From NCBI RefSeq assembly GCF_900176275.1, contig NZ_FWXD01000025.1, forward strand, positions 1-48,483: a stretch of 48,483 bases of DNA, written 5' to 3'. Position 1 is the first letter of the stretch. Each line of letters begins with the position of its first letter. Of this stretch, positions 43,991 to 48,483 are shown in pieces. The DNA is from Andreprevotia lacus DSM 23236 (GTDB lineage Bacteria; Pseudomonadota; Gammaproteobacteria; Burkholderiales; Chitinibacteraceae). The position numbers and the translations under genes were made by a program. The notes under the pieces were generated by a model. That model did not search any database. It saw nothing but the letters and a program-made list of their open reading frames with translations, and was not told the DNA's origin.

Positions 43991-45187
43991 TTACACCGCC
44001 GCGACCGAACGCAGTCGCAGCGAGAATTCCTGCAGCGCAGCAATGCCGCTGGCCTCGGCGCGGGCGCACCAGTCCTGCAGGTGCTTGAGCAGCTCGGCGC
44101 GCGAGAGCGACGAACGCTCCCACAAACGGGTCAGCTCCTGGCGCATCTGGTAAACCTGGTTCAGCACATTGCTTTGTGCCAGCACGGCGTCCAGCTGCGG
44201 GCGTTGTGCCGCCGGGGTGTCCTTGGCATCCTGCTTGAGCCACACCTTCATCTGGCGGGCCAGGTTGAAGTCGAACTGCGGCAGGTGCGTATTGGCGCGC
44301 AGCTTGTCCACTTCGTCGGCCACGGTCTGCTTGAGCGACTTGGCATAGTTGGCCGCCACGCTGTAGCGATTGGCAACGATGGCGGCCAGCGCGTGTTCGT
44401 CCAGCTCAGGGCGCACGCCTGCGGTCTTCATCTTCGGCGCAACCTTGCGCACCTTGGCCATACCCAGCATTTCCATGATGCGGATATACATCCAGCCAAT
44501 GTCGAACTCGAACCACTTGTACGACAGCTTGGCCGAAGTACCAAAGGTGTGGTGATTGTTGTGCAGCTCTTCACCACCGATGATGATGCCCCACGGCAGC
44601 ACATTGGTGGATGCGTCTTCGCACTCGAAGTTGCGATAGCCCCAGTAGTGGCCGATACCGTTGATGACGCCTGCGGCGAATAGTGGAATCCAGATCATCT
44701 GCACGGCCCAGATCCAGATGCCGTTCGGGCCGAACAGCATCAGGTTGATGATCATCATCAGGGTCGGGCCCTTGGCGCTGTGGGCGCTATAGATATTGCG
44801 CTCCAGCCAGTCGTCCGGCGTGCCATGGCCGTACTTGTCCATGGTCTCGGTGACCTTGGACTCGGCGCGATACAGCTCGGCACCTTCAAAGAAGACCTTC
44901 TTGATGCCCTTGACCACCGGGCTGTGCGGGTCTTCCTCGGTTTCACACTTGGCGTGGTGCTTGCGATGGATGGCCGCCCACTGCTTGGTGACCATGCCGG
45001 TAGTCAGCCACAGCCAGAAACGGAAAAAATGGCTCGGAATCGGGCCAAGATCCAGCGCGCGATGCGCTTGATGGCGGTGCAGGTAAATGGTAACCGCAGC
45101 AATGGTGATGTGTGTGAACACCAGGGCGACCACGATATAACCCCACCATGGCAGGTCTACCAGACCATTCAACCAGCTCAAATCCAT
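43991..45187 (-). CDS. Membrane fatty-acid desaturase (delta-9 type)
   Basis: 398 residues. Three His boxes are clear: HRHQAHR (~36-42), HRKHH (~73-77) and HNNHHTFG (~216-223); they bind a diiron centre. Four TM helices lie in pairs around them (WWGYIVVALVFTHITIAAVTIYL; GIWIWAVQMIWIPLFAAGVING). The enzyme inserts a cis double bond in acyl chains of phospholipids or acyl-CoA, helping membrane fluidity at low temperature. The last ~150 residues form a charged helical extension that the short family members lack. GGAG lies 9 nt before ATG 45187. Confidence 0.95.
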   Translation of the reverse strand: MDLSWLNGLVDLPWWGYIVVALVFTHITIAAVTIYLHRHQAHRALDLGPIPSHFFRFWLWLTTGMVTKQWAAIHRKHHAKCETEEDPHSPVVKGIKKVFFEGAELYRAESKVTETMDKYGHGTPDDWLERNIYSAHSAKGPTLMMIINLMLFGPNGIWIWAVQMIWIPLFAAGVINGIGHYWGYRNFECEDASTNVLPWGIIIGGEELHNNHHTFGTSAKLSYKWFEFDIGWMYIRIMEMLGMAKVRKVAPKMKTAGVRPELDEHALAAIVANRYSVAANYAKSLKQTVADEVDKLRANTHLPQFDFNLARQMKVWLKQDAKDTPAAQRPQLDAVLAQSNVLNQVYQMRQELTRLWERSSLSRAELLKHLQDWCARAEASGIAALQEFSLRLRSVAAV

Positions 45188-45321
45188 GCAAATACTCTCC
45201 AGAAGGCAACCTAGCGGTGCGAACAATAACGCCGCCTGTGCACAAGGGGGTTGATTCTAATCAATTTTTACCCCAAGCGCCGACGTTTGAAACGCGGGCA
45301 GACGGATGGTTCCCTTCTAGC

Positions 45322-46650
45322 TTACTCCAATCCCTGTAAGTTTCCATCCCCGGCCAGCCGCTCGTGGGGTTTGAAATGCACCACATCCAGCCGGTTGAAC
45401 GGGATGTTGATGCCATGCTCACGGAACAATTGCCAGATCTTCAGGTTGATCTCCGACCGCAGTCCTAACGTGCCATTCTCCGGATCCTGCAACCAGAAAC
45501 CCACTGACATATTCACGGCGCTGTCGGCAAATGCTTCCACATAGCCACGCGGCGCCGGCTCGGCCGCAATGCGCGGATGGCCGGCCACGGCCGACTCCAA
45601 CAGGCGCAGCACCAGCTCCAGATCGGACTCATAGGCCACGCTGACCGGCATTTTTACCCATACCGCCCGGTCGGTGTACGACTGGTTGACCACGGTAGAC
45701 GTCACCAGCGTGTCGTTGGGAATCAGCGACTCGGTGCCGTCGGCCCCTTTGAGCACCACATAGCGTGCAGTAATGCCGCTGATCACGCCCTGGCGGTTGT
45801 CGATGGTGATCAGGTCACCGATCTTGATCGAGCGGTCCAGCAGGATGATGAAGCCGGAAATATAGTTGGATGCGATCTTCTGCAGACCAAAACCCAGCCC
45901 CACGCCCAGTGCGCCGCCAAAGACCGACAAGACTGTCAGATCAATGCCTACCAGCGGCAGCGCCACCATCACGGCCAGCACCACCAGCAAGGTCTGGATT
46001 ACCTTGACCATCACCACGCGGGCATTCAGGTTCATCAGCTGCGCAGCCATCAGGCGCGATTCGACCAGACGCCCCAGCCACATGGCCACCAGCAAGGTGC
46101 CCGCCACCGAGGCCAGCCCCTGCAAGATGGTCAGCACCGACAGCCGCGACTTGCCCAGGTGGAAGCTGATGCCGTCCAGCAAGTCGGCTACCTCGGGCAG
46201 CACACCCAGCACGTGCAGCGCGTAGATCAGCCAGATGATACCGGCGATGTATTTTTCCCAGCGCTGCACCCACTGCGCCTGCGAAAACGCGTGCTTGAGC
46301 ATGTAGACCAGCACGCGGATGTTCACCATGGCGGTGAGCAGCACGCTGGCCAGCGCCAGCAGGTGATGTGGCAGCGGTTGCGCAAACGTCAGCGCCGCAC
46401 CGCCCAGCAAGACCAGCAACAAGGCGCTGACCGGGAAGTAAACGCGCGAGAAACCCTCGCCGCCAAACTTCCAGCGCGCATGATCCAACCCGAGGTGTGG
46501 CTTGAAGTAGCGGTTGCTCAACCAGGCAACCGCCAATGCCAGCAACAGGATGCCGGCTTGCGACAGCATTGAGGCCGTCAACGCGCCACTGCGGTTCAAC
46601 TCGGCCAGTAGCTCGACAACCAGATTGTGCCGTTCAGTGCCCGGCTGCAC
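45322..46650 (-). CDS. MscS-type mechanosensitive channel with extended TM region
   Basis: 442 residues. About five to six N-terminal helices (~28-230) precede the pore helix. The MscS signature [35 protein letters not shown] spans the Gly/Ala-packed pore helix and the start of the beta domain (~255-290). The cytoplasmic cage domain follows ([24 protein letters not shown]). It should open under hypo-osmotic stress. The start is GTG 46650, with GGAG 7 nt upstream; it overlaps the end of rfaE2 by 17 nt, so translation is probably coupled. It is larger than E. coli MscS (286) and smaller than MscK. Confidence 0.92.
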   Translation of the reverse strand: MQPGTERHNLVVELLAELNRSGALTASMLSQAGILLLALAVAWLSNRYFKPHLGLDHARWKFGGEGFSRVYFPVSALLLVLLGGAALTFAQPLPHHLLALASVLLTAMVNIRVLVYMLKHAFSQAQWVQRWEKYIAGIIWLIYALHVLGVLPEVADLLDGISFHLGKSRLSVLTILQGLASVAGTLLVAMWLGRLVESRLMAAQLMNLNARVVMVKVIQTLLVVLAVMVALPLVGIDLTVLSVFGGALGVGLGFGLQKIASNYISGFIILLDRSIKIGDLITIDNRQGVISGITARYVVLKGADGTESLIPNDTLVTSTVVNQSYTDRAVWVKMPVSVAYESDLELVLRLLESAVAGHPRIAAEPAPRGYVEAFADSAVNMSVGFWLQDPENGTLGLRSEINLKIWQLFREHGINIPFNRLDVVHFKPHERLAGDGNLQGLE

Positions 46651-47131
46651 GTATGCGCTCCAGCGTTTGCGTGGTCGAAGTCTGGAACAGGAAGGGGATG
46701 GAATGCACGCTGCCGCCCCAGGCCAGCACCTCGCTGCTGCCGACGATCTTGTCCACCGGCCAGTCGCCGCCTTTTACCAGCACGTCCGGACGGGCAGTCA
46801 GGATCAGCGCGTGCGGGGTATCGCTGTCAAACCAGGTCACCAGGCTCACGCTTTCCAGCGCAGCCATTACCGCAGCACGGTGCGCCAGCGGATTGATGGG
46901 ACGATCGTCACCCTTGCCCTGCCGGCGTACCGAGGCATCGGTATTGAGGGCCACCACCAGACTGGCACCCAGCGCGCGCGCCTGCGCCAGATAGGTGACG
47001 TGCCCACGGTGCAGGATGTCGAAACAGCCATTGGTAAACACCAGCGGCCGCGCCAGCTGCTGCAGCCGCTCCGCCAGCTGCTCTGGCGGGCACAGCTTGC
47101 TTTCAAACGCTGCGGGCGCGTATTGGCTCAT
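46634..47131 (-). CDS. rfaE2: D-glycero-beta-D-manno-heptose 1-phosphate adenylyltransferase
   Basis: Activates heptose 1-phosphate with ATP to ADP-heptose for the LPS inner core, the job of the C-terminal half of E. coli HldE. The 165-residue chain has the nucleotidyltransferase motif [16 protein letters not shown] (~31-46), [12 protein letters not shown] near 63-74, [12 protein letters not shown] and the C-terminal [14 protein letters not shown]. Here it is a separate protein; the kinase partner (rfaE1) is not in the window. The start ATG overlaps the upstream stop (ATGA, 47128-47131), and the 3' end overlaps the MscS start. Confidence 0.95.
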   Translation of the reverse strand: MSQYAPAAFESKLCPPEQLAERLQQLARPLVFTNGCFDILHRGHVTYLAQARALGASLVVALNTDASVRRQGKGDDRPINPLAHRAAVMAALESVSLVTWFDSDTPHALILTARPDVLVKGGDWPVDKIVGSSEVLAWGGSVHSIPFLFQTSTTQTLERIRAAGH

Positions 47132-47958
47132 GCAGCGGCGCCCAGTTGCTTGCGATAGCGGTTGAGGTCGCCGGTGGTTTCCAGCACCACGTCGAACAGG
47201 CTGGACAGATTGCGCAAGATGCCGCCGACCACGCGCGCTTCCCATTCCTTGCCAAACTGGATCTGGCTATCCAGCCAATGCTCCAGCCAATCCGGGTCAG
47301 GCAAACGGCTTTGCACGGTGTCGTTCGGATACAGATCCTTGTTCACGTGCAGATTGGTCGGGTGCAGCGGCTTGTTGGAGCGGCTCGACGACGCCATCAG
47401 GAAACCGATCTTGGCAAAGGCGCGACGTGCTTCATCACCACAGCGCTCGATCGCGCGCTTCATGTACTTGAGATAAGCACCGCCATGGCGTGCCTCATCC
47501 ATGGACAGATGCTTGTAGATGGCCTTGATCACCGGCTCGGTATGCCATTCGGACGCGCGGCGATACCACTGCGTCAGACGCACCTCGCCGCAGAAATGCA
47601 GCATCAGCGTTTCCAGCGGCGGCGCCGGGTCAAACTCGAAGCGCACGGCATGCAGTTCTTCTTCCGTAGGCGCAAATTCGGGCTTGAAGCGGCGCAGATA
47701 CTCGATCATCACCAGCGAATGCTTTTGCTCCTCGTAGAACCACACCGACATGAAGGCGGAAAAATCGCTGTCATCGCGGTTGTCACGCAGGAACATCTCG
47801 GTTGCGGGCAAGGCCGACCATTCTGTGATCGCGTTCATCTTGATCGTGAGGGCCTGCTCATCGGTGAGCAAGGCTGCATCGAACTCGGCCCATGGAATAT
47901 CATCAGCCATGTTCCAGCGGGCTTTCTCAAGATCGGCAAACAATTGCGGGTACAACAT
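47128..47958 (-). CDS. Ferritin-like diiron protein, acyl-ACP desaturase-like
   Basis: 276 residues, mainly helical. Two pairs of E-x-x-H motifs are visible: YEEQKHS (~75-81) and DEARHGG (~154-160), with extra Glu in [14 protein letters not shown] (~43-56) and [12 protein letters not shown] (~121-132). This E/ExxH/E/ExxH order is that of ferritin-like carboxylate diiron enzymes such as soluble acyl-ACP desaturases or related oxygenases. The substrate is unknown. AGGAG precedes ATG 47958. It is the first gene of an operon with rfaE2 and the MscS gene, joined by overlaps. Confidence 0.78.
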   Translation of the reverse strand: MLYPQLFADLEKARWNMADDIPWAEFDAALLTDEQALTIKMNAITEWSALPATEMFLRDNRDDSDFSAFMSVWFYEEQKHSLVMIEYLRRFKPEFAPTEEELHAVRFEFDPAPPLETLMLHFCGEVRLTQWYRRASEWHTEPVIKAIYKHLSMDEARHGGAYLKYMKRAIERCGDEARRAFAKIGFLMASSSRSNKPLHPTNLHVNKDLYPNDTVQSRLPDPDWLEHWLDSQIQFGKEWEARVVGGILRNLSSLFDVVLETTGDLNRYRKQLGAAA

Positions 47959-48016
47959 CCGGATCGACTCCTGCGGACGAACTTAACTAGTAGATAAAAA
48001 TGAAACCCAATTGCGT

Positions 48017-48046
48017 ATTAGACTAGCTTGGCGGGGCCAAGAGCAA
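48017..48046 (-). promoter_or_regulatory. Candidate sigma-70 promoter of ferritin-like/rfaE2/mscS operon
   Basis: On the minus strand TTGCTC (48041-48046) and TCTAAT (48017-48022) are separated by 18 nt. The -10 differs from consensus at one base; the -35 is weak. It would give a leader of ~50 nt. Confidence 0.35.
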
Positions 48047-48153
48047 GACCCAAATTTGTCACACAAGTGATTTATTCTGGAAGATTTTCCCGCATTCCAG
48101 TCATAAACCCGCCCACCAGCAGCCGAGCTGCCGTCTGGCCTGCGCCCACAAAG

Positions 48154-48184
48154 CAAAAACCCCCTGCCTTGGGCAGGGGGTTTG
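48154..48184 (-). terminator. rRNA operon terminator
   Basis: AAACCCCCTGCC (48157-48168) pairs with GGCAGGGGGTTT (48172-48183) around a 3-nt loop. On the minus strand TTTTTG follows. It lies just after the 5S gene and ends the ribosomal RNA transcript. Confidence 0.93.
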
Positions 48185-48192
48185 CATGGGGA

Positions 48193-48306
48193 GTCTGGCG
48201 ATGTCCTACTTTCACACGGGTATCCGCACTATCATCGGCGCTAAGTCGTTTCACGGTCCTGTTCGGGATGGGAAGGCGTGGGGCCAACTCGCTATGGTCG
48301 CCAGAC
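48193..48306 (-). rRNA. rrf: 5S ribosomal RNA
   Basis: On the minus strand the gene begins with GTCTGGCGACCATAGCGAG and ends with CATCGCCAGAC; these ends form the terminal helix (GTCTGGCG with CGCCAGAC). The conserved core CCATCCCGAACAGGACCGTG and the loop GATACCCGTG are present. About 114 nt, as expected. Exact ends may differ by one or two bases. Confidence 0.97.
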
Positions 48307-48460
48307 GTAACTGGTTGAGTTACGACTGTTAGTCATGACTCTGATTCGATAGAAGAAGCATACTGCCCGGTCTCGTGAGATTTCTCTCACGCTACCCTCA
48401 AATTCATTTTTCGGTTCGATTGCACTCGCAAACATCACCTGACGCAACGCGCCTCAGGTT
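48307..48460 (-). other. 23S-5S internal transcribed spacer
   Basis: About 154 nt, no tRNA gene. It contains a perfect 7-bp hairpin CGTGAGA/TCTCACG (48374-48380 / 48385-48391) with a TTTC loop, a possible RNase processing or antitermination element. Confidence 0.75.
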
Positions 48461-48483
48461 ATAGGATCAAGCCGCACGGGCAA
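48461..48483 (-). rRNA. rrl: 23S ribosomal RNA, 3' end (cut by window edge)
   Basis: On the minus strand the window edge reads TTGCCCGTGCGGCTTGATCC, which aligns with the conserved 3' end of 23S rRNA (in E. coli ATGAACCGTGAGGCTTAACC). Only the last ~23 nt are in the window; the exact 3' end is approximate. Confidence 0.8.

Noticed and set aside
48307-48460. Possible tRNA gene in the 23S-5S spacer
   Set aside because: No cloverleaf or CCA-type 3' end found; only a small hairpin is seen.

Overview
The window reads as chromosomal DNA of a GC-rich betaproteobacterium of the order Neisseriales, perhaps near the chitin-degrading Chitinibacteraceae or Chromobacteriaceae. This rests on a phosphopantetheine adenylyltransferase of the divergent Neisseria type, the ubiquinone gene coq7, MutL with an endonuclease motif, a GH18 chitinase-like enzyme and the style of the 5S rRNA. 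The genus is inference. Gene density is high, and most genes are core housekeeping genes.

Layout. 1-331: cut-off end of an IS4-type transposase with a terminal hairpin. 370-5190: coq7 (-), two cyclophilins and lpxH (+), then a divergent pair of envelope genes: a small secretin-N/NolW-like protein and a putative outer-membrane barrel. 5270-11552: ispF-ispD-dnaQ-rnhA (-) and the neighbourhood yafS-like methyltransferase, gloB, mltD, the same gene set as in E. coli, with two tiny membrane or exported genes inserted. 11772-15808: three consecutive (-) genes for membrane proteins that all carry zinc ribbons and have no recognised function. One has eight copies of a DPLADLL motif. 15919-21091: LOG-family protein, PPi-dependent phosphofructokinase, MarC-family protein and a Cache-HAMP-PAS-GGDEF diguanylate cyclase. 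21099-24717: mutL, a membrane protein and miaA as a translationally coupled operon (-). 24792-31589: DUF475 membrane protein, a lone cyclic-nucleotide-binding protein, a PIG-L deacetylase, small genes, an intergenic hairpin repeat, a DnaQ/GIY-YIG fusion, an rRNA methyltransferase and coaD. 31733-33583: an orphan ABC solute-binding protein and two small membrane proteins (DUF4870, TM2). 33650-37428: the heat-shock genes grpE, dnaK, dnaJ (-), with two matching sigma-32 promoters. 37840-41747: glyoxylate shunt (aceA, aceB) and a glutathione transferase. 41802-47958: GAF protein, cytoplasmic GH18 enzyme, RidA, a membrane fatty-acid desaturase, an MscS channel, heptose adenylyltransferase and a ferritin-like diiron protein. 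48154-48483: the 3' end of an rRNA operon on the minus strand (23S end, spacer, 5S, terminator).

How the genes fit together. Envelope and lipid functions recur: lpxH and rfaE2 for LPS, mltD for murein, the desaturase and MscS for the membrane, ispD/ispF for isoprenoids and coq7 for ubiquinone. Carbon flow is represented by aceA/aceB and a reversible PPi-PFK. Genome maintenance is represented by dnaQ, rnhA, mutL and the exonuclease fusion.

No CRISPR array, prophage or classical defence island is visible. The least explained region is the zinc-ribbon membrane cluster at 11.8-15.8 kb. The clearest regulatory signals are the paired heat-shock promoters, the dnaK-dnaJ hairpin and a palindrome upstream of aceA.
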